DNA of 64,000 nt from Alnus glutinosa (GCF_958979055.1 NC_084892.1:2621501-2685500), one strand, 5' to 3'; numbered from the stretch's first letter, positions 48,966 through 61,687 are shown. Notes: generated from the sequence alone by a model not told the origin. Numbers and translations are program-made.

Positions 48966-50968
48966 AACAGAATTTCGTCCCCGAAATTCGTAAACTATAA
49001 AGTTTCCTTCAATAAAGAAAATAAAGTATACTTTATACTATCTTGTCATAACTATGACTTCCAATGTAACCATCACTATCCACATCGTTTCCATTTCCAT
49101 TAGAAAATCCTTAAACGTTATTTCTAAATCCAACTGTTCCTATCCTCAAGTAAGACAGTCTTAATTCTTCAAACCTCAAAAGAAACATAGATCATATCCT
49201 AGACACGTAAATCAAATCAATCATAATTATCCTTAATATCATGACAAAGGTATAAAGGCTTAAGATCAGGTCCTACAATATAATCTTTATTTCCTTTATC
49301 AACAAAAAGTGTGTAAGACAATAACATTCCAAATCTTGTCTCTAATCATAGGTAAACCTCAAATTATAAATCAAGCAATATCCTTGCATTCCATTGCAAG
49401 ATTTAACCTCGAAGTATAGATCAATTAATCATCAACGGTATACTTAGTATCTAATAAAGATGCAGAAATTCTAAGATCATCCAGTATGAACATCAAGTCT
49501 GTAAATCAGCAAATTTCAAATTCAAGACTTAAACCTCAAATAACATAATCATTTTCCTTAATCATATCAACTGATATATAATTGATTCCATTTACTGCCA
49601 TGTAGTATTTCTCACTTTCCAAAAATCAACTAAGCATCAATATCAGAAATGTATCGAAACCTAGTCTCCACATTTGACATTACAATCATCACGATTCTGG
49701 TCAGAAACAGTATTATCCCATAAAAATTATTCTGGTCCAAATAAACCTCAAAATGGGATTTAATCATAACATATTGTTTTCCAACAAAATTTTTGCAAAT
49801 CATATTTCCATAACACCAAAAATTCCTCCAATAACAAAATCATATATTTCTAGTTCCGTAAATTCAAAATTGCCTTAAAATATTAACCTATCATCAAAAT
49901 CTGTAATCACTGGCTACTATCATAGAATTGATATTAATCTTTTAAACCTCAAACTCATCCTATATAAATCAGATTGGAAATCTTTCTTTAGAATCTCGAC
50001 AGTTCATCAAAATTTCAATATACTCAAAAGTATTCGAATCAGTCAAAACATATCATATTCATACTTCAAAACATCATCATAATTGAAAATCTAAACTTCA
50101 TTTAAGAAATCCTCATTACAGGAAAAATTTCTCATATAACATTTTCCTTTGTGCAGATGTTTCCAGATAGTTATGGTGGAAAGCTTGCCAAATAGAAACA
50201 TGGAATCCAAGAAGGAGGAAGGCGAGGCAAGCAATCTGGAAAGGATATGAGTGCGGTACTCATATCGTAGTGCTCTCTCTCTTCTGTCACAGATCGCCAT
50301 CACCGGATTGTGAGTAGATGCACGAAAGGCTTACGGTGACGAGAAGGAAGAGAAGGTCTTGCATGATCAAGAATAATCTTGCTTCTGGATAGTATGATCA
50401 AGAATAGTCTTGCTTCGTTGTTTATGAATCTGATTTTGATGCTGCATTTTTCCAACTTAGATTTTGGAATTTGGTTATGAAATTTTCATCTTCCCTCTTA
50501 GGAATCGATGAAAGCTCAGACCATAAGAAAAAAATTTTGGCTCTCAAAGTATGAAGGGTTGAGAGCTCAGAGGTGTGCTTTGCAATGAAGAAGATGAGCG
50601 AATTTATAGAAAAGATTCGCGAAGGGTCGGTGCAAGTGGTGCCGACAGTGGATCGCAAAGTCTTCATCCTTTTCTCGGAATGCTCTTCCACGTCTGCTAG
50701 GTACGCAAAGTGCGGCGAGAAATCCGGAAAAGTCTTGGGTGAATTCGGAATTCGAGAAGGTGAAAATGGTGAAAGTTGAAAAAGAAAGAAGTCTCGTGAT
50801 TCGAGAGCTGTCTGCTAGTAGCTACGCTCAGAATGACGTTTGATTAGATTGCGTCTCGTTCACTGATTAAGTCCTCTTTTCTTCAGATCTTTTCCAATAA
50901 CCGCTTCATTTCTATCTTTTCTCCTTCAGATCCTTTGAAGCGTATCATCATTTCCTTAGTTTCTAAAA
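48966..50968. other. Interior of the nested element, left part
   Basis: This AT-rich sequence has no long frame to about 50090. It shows a recurring aacctcaaa/atcaa style that gives it a repetitive look. Between 50091 and 50780 short frames lie on both strands (50091-50303 minus, 50422-50691 minus, 50573-50779 plus) that I do not recognise. The GC content rises from about 50130, ahead of the antisense ORF, consistent with a promoter and 5' UTR for it. Confidence 0.5.
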
Positions 50969-51499
50969 ATGGCTTCCTCATCCTCTCAAAATAATTTTGA
51001 TCTAAATACTGCGCCTGTAGTACCAGAAATTTGGCGTCCATTGTTCCTTTCTCAGAGAGGTCCTCTTCTGACTAATGACTCTGTGATGCTGAATGATGCA
51101 ATAGCTGCATCCGTAGCTCAAGGCATCATGACTCCTCGAGATGAAAAGTTGTTGGCGGATAGGACTGATGCTCAAGCCATCAGTGACTCTTTGGCTTTCA
51201 GTATTCAGGGTGCTTCTTCGGTTGCAAATATGGCTCGACGTTTACAAGTTCGGGGAAATGAAATTCAAGTGCAGAAAGCTCAAATTTCAACTTTGCAGCG
51301 AATGTATATGGATTTTAGGCGAAGAAATAGGGTTCTTCAGCAAGAGAATAAAAAGCTGAAAAAGGTGGTAGATTCGTATGCGAAAGACTTGGAAAAGAGG
51401 TATGCTGACTTGGAGCAGAACACTAATCGTCTCCAAGAACAATACCAGGATCTCTTGCGTGCAGTCCAAGATCTTAGGGTTTTCCGCTCTGAGGCTTAG
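50969..51499 (+). CDS. Coiled-coil protein of unknown function, antisense ORF of the nested retrotransposon
   Basis: It is an intact frame of 176 residues starting in a good plant context (aaaaATGGCT). Residues 1-35 are polar and start MASSSSQNNFDLNTAPVVPE. From about residue 85 to the end heptad patterns dominate (MARRLQVRGNEIQVQKAQIS, QQENKKLKKVVDSYAKDLEK, QEQYQDLLRAVQDLRVF), predicting a long coiled coil and hence self-association. No signal peptide, membrane segment or zinc knuckle is seen. After the stop, GTATTC...TTGCAG (51504-51576) could be a 3'-UTR intron. Extra antisense ORFs are known in some plant LTR elements, but I do not recognise this protein. It is the only long frame kept open in the whole nest. 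Confidence 0.6.
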   Translation: MASSSSQNNFDLNTAPVVPEIWRPLFLSQRGPLLTNDSVMLNDAIAASVAQGIMTPRDEKLLADRTDAQAISDSLAFSIQGASSVANMARRLQVRGNEIQVQKAQISTLQRMYMDFRRRNRVLQQENKKLKKVVDSYAKDLEKRYADLEQNTNRLQEQYQDLLRAVQDLRVFRSEA

Positions 51500-53350
51500 C
51501 CAGGTATTCTATTTGATCTAGCAGTTCTTTACTAATAAAAATAAATAACTAACTGTTGTACTATGAAATACTTGCAGGTATGAACTCTCCGGGAATGATG
51601 CAAAAAGGTCCGATTTGCAAGTCCATGGTTTTTCTTTAAATCTAAAGTTGTTCATTTTATAAGATAATAATTATTCTCTACATACTGTCCTTATCATCTA
51701 ATATGTCTGTAATCCTTTGAACTATGATCTTAAACTCGGGTATAATCCTTATGGTACTATGTTCTTCTTTCTATTTCTGCATATTTACTATCATCCTCAA
51801 ATTTCAATAGATTAAAACCTTAGTATTACTCCAACTTAATTATGCAGTCAATCAATACTCAGATTTGCTAATTATAAACCTATCTGCCAAACAAGGATAT
51901 CTAAGAGAATCAATGAATCACATCATCAAAATTTTATTTAACTTAAGCTCTAGAAAGACCTCAAATATATTCTCCAAAAATCAATGTGTTATCAACATCT
52001 AATAATCAATTATCATATTCCTGTAGCCTGATTTAGGAACAACTTCCTTTTGTCCTTCATATAGCATTACTCACTTTTCAACTAGGCCTCAATATAAGTG
52101 GTATATCATAACCTATTCTCCATATATGTTCATTCCTTAGACCTCAAACACGAAAATCACATCAGGGAAATTATACTAAGCATCATACTATAAATCAAGA
52201 TATGGTTTACCTCAATCATCCTCAAATGCAGCTTAGTGGGAGGCAAAAATAAATTCCTCAAATATGATAATTAGAGCATTTCTCAAACTTAAGATCTTCC
52301 GAAAGATTCATCTTATCATGTGGATTATCTTATCCTCTGGAAAACTTCAATAATTCCTCAATATATTCTATCTTCACTAAAGTTATCTGATCACAAAAAT
52401 ATAATTGCTCCAAATATCCTCAATTTACTCGATCAACTTATTCTCTTATATGTCCTTAAAACACATGAATCAGCATCTATAGATTAAGTGCTCATCTCCA
52501 AAAGGATACCAGATTCAAAATCATAAATATCTTTGTTTACATCCTATAGTAAATCAAGAAATCTCTAAACTTCAATATTATCACTAAGCACATAAAATAT
52601 CTACGTGATGCTTAATATATTTATTAACTTAATATCCATAAATCTGCCAAGTTATTAAGCATCCAAATTTCTATAAATCTTTATCTCTAAAAGCATTTCA
52701 TAAATCATGACTATACCTCAAAAATATTGTGATCATCAATACCTAATCATCCAAAACAAGTTGGTTTATAACCGATGAAATTTGCTATTCCTCGAGAAAG
52801 ATTGTACAACTTAACACTTAGTTAAACAGGTCTAGAAAACCTATCATACTTTGATACTGATCATAACTTACTCCTTAATATTGATTCCAACTTAAAGACT
52901 TCCACCTTAATAAGATCAATCCTAGGGTTCACAAAGTCAAACTGCTATGATGCAATTCCCTACAGGGGTAGCTACTGCTAGGTCTACATCTAACTACTCG
53001 GACATCAAGTTATAGTCTCGTGAAAAAGAGTATGACATAAATGAATGCGTTGTACTAGAGTCAAGAGCACAGTAACCTGGTGGAATGAAATCAAAAGTGT
53101 ACCCGTCACTACTTCGTTTGACGCTGCTACATCACCTGGAGTTAGAGTATATACACGTGCAGGCGTAGTATTCCGTTGTTCCCCTGCAATCCTTAGCGAG
53201 GTGTTAAGAAAAAAAATAGGGAATGATTCCCTAGCACTGAATACAAAACAAGAAAGGACGGACTCTGCTAGGCCGGAATGTGATTCCCATTACCCCACTA
53301 AGTCTATCTTAATGATCTAGCTCCTAAAGTCTACAAAACCTTATAACCTT
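51500..53350. other. Interior of the nested element, right part
   Basis: This is AT-rich sequence without long frames on either strand. A plus frame at 53045-53320 (91 codons) next to the primer binding site is GC-richer than its surroundings but unrecognised. In a minus-strand element this is the place where the leader and gag start would be. Confidence 0.5.
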
Positions 53351-53367
53351 TGCTCTGATACCAAAAC

Positions 53368-55371
53368 TGTAACGCCCCCAAACCGCTATGGGTTAGGTTC
53401 GTCACTTTTCTCTTTAAACTGCAAAGATTCGTAAGGTCTGCCAAATATCTTAACTAGTATGCTAAAAAATAATAATGGTTTCAAAATCTCAGAGTTTTTA
53501 ATAAATGCGGAAACGGTCATTTAATTGTAAAAATACAATAACTGAAAATTATGGGGTAATATAAATGAAATGTCCTAATGCATTCCTAGATCCCATCCCG
53601 GCCACCTACGTCTCTCTGTTCATAATCTGAAAACAAAAACAAAATAAGGGGTGAGCACAAAAAAACATGCTCAGTAAGGAATCCTCAACCATAAAACAGT
53701 TGAGTTAAATTCTTTTGAAAATCTTCAAACAATTGTCAAAAACTTCTTTTAAATATCTCCAAAACATTTGTCAAAAACTCCCTTTTTATACACAAGATAA
53801 TATATATATATATATATATATTTGAAATAATCATTACTCATAGTATGCTCAATACACTATTACGCCCTGTGTAAGTAGGGTTGCGCGGTCGATGCGTTGA
53901 CCTTGGGTGAGTAACGCGGTTTACCTGTGGCCACAGGCCCCACCCCCGTCAGCTAATTAATTGAAGTGCACTTAGACTGACATAGAGACAGATACCGCTG
54001 TCACTAAGCGAACCAGCGGGTGCGCTTCCATCTCGAGCTACGGTACCGAGCTAAATCTTGAAGGGTCTCGAATCTCTGCGGGTCTAGGGCCCAAATAATA
54101 GTCTCCTCCACACACGTGCCCTTTTCAAAAATATTTCTCCTTTATATATAACTCAAAGAGTTTTCTCCCAAAACTTTCTCATTCTTTTCTTGTATATCTT
54201 CTCACAAAACTTTCTCATTCTTTACTAGTATATATAGGGCAACGTGTTGGAGGGTTTTTTACTCAAAATCACGATTTCAAGAATATTATTTTTACTCATC
54301 AAAACCAAAAAATCCTTTATATAAATAAAATAATTTGAAATACCGAATCAAAATAGTCAATCGAAATTTTGCAAATAAAGGAATAATTAAAATAATATAA
54401 TAATTTGAGAAGGGGTAAAGGGTTCCCTTACCTGGATTTCCCATTAGCATCGGAATCGAGCTTTTACCAAAATACTTCCTAGCTCACACTTCAAGCCTTA
54501 AACCACACAAAACTACACAAATCTCACCATTTTCTCTCTTGGCCTTAGGTGTGTGTGTGAGTGAAACTTGATGGGTATTATGTTCCATTTTGGGTTCTAT
54601 TTATAAGAGAATGAATGGTTAGGATCAAGTAGACACATTTTGATCCAATGGATGAGAATTAACCTTACCTACCTCAATGCACTCAAAAATGCACTCAAAC
54701 TTACCTACCACAATGCACTCAAAAATGCACTCAAACTTACCTACCATAATACACTCAACCTTAATATATTATTCTAACATTATTATTATTATTATTATTT
54801 AACCATTCTCATTGCTAGACCAATCTACTATGCCTAGTTTCTCACTCAAGGAAATTACTATTTTCTCAAAGGTGGGTTGGGTTTGTAGATAGCAATTGGA
54901 AATGGGTTGGGTTAAGTTCAAAGATGGCCCAATAATGAATAATGTGAATTTAACATGTGAAATGTGGGTTGGGTTTGTAGATAGCAATTGGAATGGGTTG
55001 GGTTAAGTCCAAAGATAGCCCATTAAAGAATAATGTGAATTTCCGTCCAGAACAGGGGTCACATTTTTCACGGGTGTTTTCATAGCCTTAACGACGTCCA
55101 AAAATCATGAAATTTGGAGGGTAGCTAGAGGACTTCAAGACGAGCGTTCAGAATTTTGAATAGACCAAAACGGAGTTCGTTTGACCCTGTTTTCGTTATT
55201 CCAAAGTTTAAGGTCTGTTTTGAGTTTTTATCAAATTGCAAACTATAAACGTTTCTACAAACAAAAATACACATTTATTAATAATCGTAGTTATTCTTTT
55301 TCCTTATTAAAAATGTTTTAAAATTAATTTAAAACATTATAATTTATGTCCTAAAAATCTGGGGCGCTACA
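53368..55371 (-). repeat. 5' LTR of the nested element
   Basis: It is 2004 bases and nearly identical to 46833-48952 apart from a short AT run and a shorter caatgcactcaaa array. Adjacent on the left is the primer binding site (53351-53364). Confidence 0.93.
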
Positions 55372-55384
55372 GACTTAGGCTAAG

Positions 55385-55640
55385 CTATAATATCCTTTAT
55401 TCCCATAATGAGATTATAAACATTTTAGAAACTGTAAAAGGTTTATCTTTAAAGCTTTTTCTATTAGGGTTCTGGCCAAGTTTTATTTGAACTTACTAAA
55501 TGTTCATAAACAACCTTTATAAAACTTTGGCTCTAAAACATTCAGGAATAAATCCCTGATGACTTTAGTGACATGAGATTTCATGATCATCTAACTTAAG
55601 TGATTAAATCACTCCCACCGTTCATGCTTAATAATCTCAC
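55385..55640 (-). pseudogene. Copia gag remnant
   Basis: Minus-strand frames broken by stops give ERWE-stop-FNHLS-stop-MIMKSH, resembling the WERSNRLSLMIMK start of copia gag proteins, followed by further broken pieces. The other part of gag lies left of the nested element (46560-46830), which therefore jumped into gag. Confidence 0.5.
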
Positions 55641-56017
55641 GTGGCGTACTTAATTCCGCGGGAGTAGGTGGTTTGTCCACACGGAGCACCAAAATTTTTA
55701 ACACCCCAAATGAAAAAGCATATTAATATTTTTTCAGTCAGAAAAAATGACCATAATGTATTGAAATATGAAACTATCAAGGTAGAGTAATATGAATAGC
55801 TGCAATAATCCAAAAATAAAATAAATACTTTAATGCTATGAATTAACTTTATTTTAAATTAGCCAATGCCAATTTAAATAGTAAATTTCAACCTACCTGT
55901 GGGCAAAGGTTGCATCGCGCATGAAATTTACTCTTTATTAATAAGACTAAAGCAAATTTAAATATTAATAAATAAAATTCTCCGTACCTGTGGGCAACCG
56001 AGAGAAATTTTACTTTC

Positions 56018-56856
56018 AATACTAAATTTGTCATCTTATTCTAATTAAGTCATAAAAATAAAAACTTCCCTGTGGGGATAAGTAATTAAATTTATGAATT
56101 AATTACAAGACGATGTTAATTTTTCTATATGAAGTTCACGTGTACGATCTTTATGCAATTATTATAAAATCGAGATGCTGTGGCTCTCCCAAAATCATAA
56201 TAATCATGCTGTAATTCATGAACATCTAATAAATCTTTATGAGGTTCATGCGTGTAATCCTGATGTAATTATCATTAAAATTTGGGATGCTGTGGCTCCC
56301 CAAAATCATAATGATAATTACGTGTGTGTGTAATCTTGATGCAATTGTCATTCAAAATTGGGATGCTGTGGCTCTCCCAAAATTATCATGATAATTGATA
56401 CTTCATTAACATCTAACAACTTTATAGATGCCCCCTCAATACTAAATTTGTCATCTTATTCTAATTAAGTCATAAAAATAAAAACTTCCCTGTGGGGATA
56501 AGTAATTAAATTTATGAATTAATTACAAGACGATGTTAATTTTTCTATATGAAGTTCACGTGTACGATCTTTATGCAATTATTATAAAATCGAGATGCTG
56601 TGGCTCTCCCAAAATCATAATAATCATGCTGTAATTCATGAACATCTAATAAATCTTTATGAGGTTCATGCGTGTAATCCTGATGTAATTATCATTAAAA
56701 TTTGGGATGCTGTGGCTCCCCAAAATCATAATGATAATTACGTGTGTGTGTAATCTTGATGCAATTGTCATTCAAAATTGGGATGCTGTGGCTCTCCCAA
56801 AATTATCATGATAATTGCTACTTCATTAACGTCTAACAACTTTATAGATGCCCCCT
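56018..56856. repeat. 420-base tandem duplication in the copia leader
   Basis: Copies 56018-56437 and 56438-56856 differ at only about three positions. Each contains three diverged inner units of about 80 bases built on gggatgctgtggctctccca followed by aaaatcataatgataatt. Six units are thus present in a row between primer binding site and gag. Confidence 0.93.
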
Positions 56857-57212
56857 TAATAGCCCCAGGAATATTACAAACCAATACTTAAATGGGGTAA
56901 AGAGCATTTTCCAAGGTGCAAGCAGATGAGCTCCCAGGAAAGTGAGGGGGGTCACACCGAACACACTTAAATCCCAAGACTTTCCTTGCCAGAACTTTCC
57001 CCGACATTGCATTCTTAGATATTACTGTAAACAAACCAGTATATATGGTATTGTTAATTATTCTTAGGTCTAGGCATCAAGCAATTTATATTTAAACAAT
57101 ATAAATTCAACAATTAAAAATATATTCCTCAACTCATGTATTAAATAAACAATAATTTTAATACACGGTACTGTAAATAATAAATGGAATAAAACCTTAA
57201 TGTGAAAGCATA

Positions 57213-57292
57213 AAACCAGGCTTAGCTCAATGGTTTGAAGCTTGTCACTTTATGGACATGAAGGTCCCAAGTTCGAACCCCATATGAGTAAA
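57213..57292 (+). other. tRNA-like sequence (pseudo-tRNA or SINE head)
   Basis: The sequence contains a match to the A box (GGCTTAGCTCAATGG) and, 43 bases on, to the B box (AAGTTCGAACCCC) of RNA polymerase III promoters. The anticodon arm does not fold convincingly, so this is not a functional tRNA. It lies in the leader of the copia element and may be a degenerate SINE insertion. Confidence 0.35.
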
Positions 57293-57954
57293 ATCTTTTA
57301 TTTTATTTAAATGCTACTGTAATGGGCTACTATATTGGGTTGGGCTTTTGGGTCACAAGATTCCAAATGGGCTACTGTATTGGGCAATTAGGTCAACCTA
57401 CTTAATCGGGTCAGGCTTCTGGGTCTATGTATAGTGCTGGCCCAAACTAGGTCAGCCCACTTAAATGGCCCAAAACTGCATGGGTTTTAAAAAACCCTAC
57501 CCGAAAAATATATCCAACCCATAAACTTTAATGGGTCGAAACCCTACCTAGTCACCAACCAACCCGACCCCTAATGTTCCAGATGGGTTGAAAACCCTAA
57601 AAATAGAACCCTAGCCGTCACCCCTTTATGAAAATACTCATATCAAGATTACAACAACTCAAAATTAGGCAGTATATCACAATACACAGAATAGTGATAA
57701 AACAAAAAATAGTTTTATCAAATTTATGGGTTTTCACAAACAGTACGTGAACAACAAATATTCACAAAATAATCGCTAATGCGTTTCTATCATGTCACAA
57801 AAGACGAAATATTGCTCAAACAATATTGACAAATAGAAGTGAACAATACCAAATAGAATATACTTGATTCAGTATTGATAACCAATAAAAAATACTTGAT
57901 TCAATATTGATAACGCATAGTAAAATTTTACGCTAAGCAAAATAGCACAGAGGA

Positions 57955-57968
57955 TGGCTCTGATACCA
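57955..57968 (-). other. Primer binding site of the copia element
   Basis: On the minus strand it reads TGGTATCAGAGCCA, complementary to the 3' end of initiator Met tRNA. It lies two bases from the LTR. A mutated second copy (TGGTATCAAAGCA, complement of 57985-57997) lies inside the LTR end. Confidence 0.85.
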
Positions 57969-57970
57969 CA

Positions 57971-58484
57971 TGTTAGAAACATATTGCTTTGATACCACAT
58001 GTTAGAAATAATTAAATAACAATTATTTCTTTAACCTAACATGCGCAGCGGAAAACAAATAAGACAGGATTCAGGCTTACCTCTAGCCATATTTGCTCAA
58101 GCTTTTCCACGATCCATCTGAAGAACAAGAAAAGATTATTTGAGGGATCTTCTAACCTATGCCTATTGCTTGATGGCTGTACTGATGGTGTACACAGGCA
58201 CTCTATTTATAGGCTAGGTTAGAGACCCTCAAAATGGTAAACACCGTATTTGTTTCCTTCCATCAAGGAAACAATATTGTTAATTGATTTTTTAAAATCA
58301 ATTAACCGATTCCATATTTACGGTAATCTAAATTAATAGAAATAACCATAATACCGATTCCATATTTACGGTAATCTAAATTAATAGAAATAATCATAAT
58401 ACCGTATATGTTTATTAAAAAATAATAAACATAGCAAACACCGTAAATGTGATATAAAGGCCACAACAAAAAAGGAATATTACA
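57971..58484 (-). repeat. 5' LTR of the copia element
   Basis: It is 514 bases, the same length as the 3' LTR, with about two mismatches. The last 35 bases (minus strand) duplicate the LTR end plus primer binding site. Confidence 0.93.
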
Positions 58485-58891
58485 TAAAAGATAAACGTTA
58501 TTCTTATATGTAAATTCTGAAAAAAGATTTACAAACCGATTTGTAATAATTTTTTTGTCCAAAATGAAATTATTGACACATCAGTTAATAGGAAGGGCAT
58601 CTCATGATTCTCATCTTTTCGTAGCAGACATTCAAACATAAGTTGGAGTGTCCCGTTTGGTAAAACTTTGGGATTGTTTGACAAATACATGTACAGAATA
58701 GAACAGAACAGAGTAGTGGGTTGTTAATTTTGAAATTAGTAAAAAGTAATGATGTGATATAAAAATGTGAAAATGTTTTGTTTTGTAGTGAATTTTTTTA
58801 TTTGAATAGTAATAAAAAATTATTAATGTGATATAAAAAGTGAAAAAAAAATGAGAATATTTTGATGATGATAGAGAATAGAAAATAGAAA

Positions 58892-58923
<32 letters not shown>

Positions 58924-59459
58924 GTACATAAATAATACACGCATCACTGTATACTGTTTTGTAACTTAATAAAAAAAAAGGCCATAGGGGATTTGATAGT
59001 TGAGCTACCTTGGGCAATTTGACAGGATATTTAAGGACCCGAATAAGTTGGATGAAAAGACAACAAGTCAACAAGGCCGGCAGATTTTGAAGTTTAAATT
59101 TAAGTGAGACAATCATTCTTCTCGTTTTTTGTATCATAATTAGTAAAAACACTAATTAATTTTTTTTAAAAATTTTTTTAATTAATAATATAACTAATCC
59201 GCGTAATTATTTTTTATGACATTGCTGATTTTAAATAGAATTTTATCAATTTTAATTTTGAAAAAGTTATTTATGTAAAAGCAATTATAACAAGTATTAT
59301 CAATAAAATAATAAAATTTTAAAAGAGATACATGCATTTGAAAAGGCCGGCTTTTTTTTTAAATGGTTGTGTGCCATAATTGGGGCCTTACTTATTTTTA
59401 TTTTTTATTTTTATGGAAATAGCCTTAATTGTTTTTCTCCTGTCAATTTTTTTAATTAA

Positions 59460-59540
<81 letters not shown>

Positions 59541-60020
59541 CTACTACTATTTGAAACTTTAGGCAATCGCTTAACTTTTCGAGCAGAAGAGCCAGCTTCA
59601 AAGGCAAACCCATCTCATTTTGACAACTAATATATAACCATTAATACAGCAAGGTCATCGCTGGCTAAGAGTATTTACCATTCCCGGAGATTAAACAGAA
59701 CCAAGATATCACAGTAGCCGCTCACTTCGCCATTTGTGGCTCTAAAATAATTCTTCTATCAGAGAAAGTCGAATACAAAAATTTGTCCAAAAAGATACAC
59801 GAGATCCAGGCAGGAAGATGGGAAGAGAAAACAAAGGTGATTTGATGGACAGAGGGATTGATGTGTACACAAGGCTAAGAATAGGACCCTAGTTAAAAGA
59901 TCAACAGCACAATAGTCCTCATACTGACTGCTACAATTGAAAAAGTTTTTGTCATTAATTTCTACATAACCACAGCGAAAATTATAAAAATAAAAAAACA
60001 GTTTTCTCAGCAGGAAAAGA
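58485..60020. other. Intergenic region right of the retrotransposon nest
   Basis: 58490-58560 completes the repeat interrupted at 42835. A purine run of aaaaag units lies at 58888-58925. An (AT)n microsatellite is at 59462-59538. 59580-60020 is moderately GC-rich with no ORF and no recognised match. Confidence 0.55.
59462..59538. repeat. (AT)n microsatellite, about 38 units
   Basis: Pure AT dinucleotide run. The frame across it (YIYIYI) is an artefact. Confidence 0.95.
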
Positions 60021-60024
60021 GATC

Positions 60025-60195
60025 ATTGAAGCACTAAGAATTTAACCATTTTTTTTAATTTAGGAAAAATTTAAGAAATCAAATTATTATTATTAATTTT
60101 TTTTTTATACAAAAGCACCCAATAACATCTTCTCTTTGTCTTTTTTTATATCATTAAAATAATATTTTTAACCTTTTACATTTTCCTTTCCCTTT

Positions 60196-60227
<32 letters not shown>

Positions 60228-61687
60228 TTTAACTTTATTCCGGAAGCTTAATCATCTTTTTACCGCTTCTTCTTTGAAGCCATTGACACCATTTCTTTTC
60301 TTTTTCTTGCAGCTCTCTCACCTCCGTCTTCTTCTCCCCTCTCGTTTGTCTCTCTTTTCTTTTTTTTCCATAAAATCTTTTCATCTCTCTCTCTGTTTCA
60401 TCTTCTTTCTATTTCATCTATCTATTTTTTTTCTTTATTCCATAAACTCTTTTCTCTCTCTCTCTCTCTCTCTCCATCTTCTTTCTCTCTCTTGTTTGCA
60501 TCTTCTTTTTTACCCAATCACTCTCATGTTCTTTGTTTTTCGTTTTTTCTTTTGTTCGCTCATCTGTTGTTGACTGAGAATGAGAGAGGACGGAGAACAT
60601 GAGAGACATAGAGGCATGAAGGGGAGAGCGTCGTTGTCCATCTCTATCTATCTTCGTCGACAGCATCAGAAGCTTCAAGGACGAGGAATGGTAGGGGTGG
60701 GCGTCGGTTCGGTAGGCGGTTAAGTCGGTTAACCGACTTTTGTTGTAATGCAGTCAGTGAATTTATTTCGGTTAAGTCGGTTAATAAGCGGTTGGTTTAA
60801 GTCGGTTAAGCAGTTAATAGGCGGTCAGTTAAGTCGGTAAAGCGGTTAATAGGCGGCCGGTTAAGTCGATAAAGAGATTAATATGTGGTCGGTTAAGTCA
60901 GTTAAATCGGTTAATATTCGGTTAACATGGGTAATGAAACGACGTCGTTTTGATTTTTTTAAAGGAAAAAAAAAATATGATCAAACGTTTCGTTCTTACT
61001 AAAACGACGTCATTTCGTTTTATGTCGGTTCGGTTAATCGATCGGAATAAAAAGCGATTCAGTTCAGTTCGGTTACCGCTTAAAATGCGGTTCGATTCAC
61101 CAAACCGGCTTTCGGAATAAAATGTTATACCGACTACCGAACCGAAAATTAGTCGGTAGGCGGTTGATAGCGGTCGATAGGCGGTAGGCGGTAGGCGGTA
61201 GGCGGATAATTTGCCCACTCCTAAGGAATGGGATGTTGTGGGAGTTGAGGTGGGTGGCGGTGGCAAGACCCGCAAGGAGAGAGGTTGAGGACGACTGAAT
61301 GAGAGGGGAGAGAGAGAGAGAGAGAGCTGTTTTTTGAGGTTGAGGATGCGTGAAGGAGAGAAGAGAGAGACAAACGTTTTTTTTTTTTTTTTTAATTAAG
61401 ATAACTTGTTGGGAAGGATAAATGATTGAGGGGGGACTTTTAACCGTCCCCCCTCACCCCTTTTTAATGAAAAAATTATTTTTATTTAAAAAAGTGTATT
61501 TTTTTTGAAATTTTTATTAATATAATTGATTTTTTTTATTAAAAAGGAGTAAGGGGGACTTTTACCCCTCAATCATTTGTCGTTGGGAAGTGCTATCCAA
61601 TGATGACCCTCTAAATTAAGATAACCGACGTAACTTGATTTTTTGTTATTTTTTTAAAATTATTCTTATTTTAAGGGACATAACTAC
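60025..61687. mobile_element. TIR-type element related to the one at 61688-62815, carrying a nested hAT MITE
   Basis: The left part (from gcactaagaatttaaccatt) parallels the start of the 61688 element (attttaggaaaaatttaagaaatcaaa). The right part (accgacgtaacttgattttttg) parallels its end. The interior has CT-rich sequence and a GA-rich stretch around gagagcgtcg that could be a captured 5' region. Low-complexity frames (60274-60573 and 60418-60678) are not genes. Its own ends are not sharply defined. Confidence 0.45.
60692..61223. mobile_element. hAT-type MITE with 8-base target duplication
   Basis: The ends are TAGGGGTGGGC and GCCCACTCCTA. The flanks are AGGAATGG at 60684-60691 and 61224-61231. 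The interior is made of repeated cggttaagtcggttaa and ggcggtaggcggtagg motifs. It is inserted in the 60025 element. Confidence 0.92.

Noticed and set aside
57213..57292. Functional tRNA gene
   Set aside because: A and B box matches exist but acceptor and anticodon stems do not pair; listed only as tRNA-like.
60274..60678. Coding frames of 86-99 codons
   Set aside because: They are built of CT-rich low-complexity DNA (Leu/Ser/Phe only) inside a transposon, with no domain.
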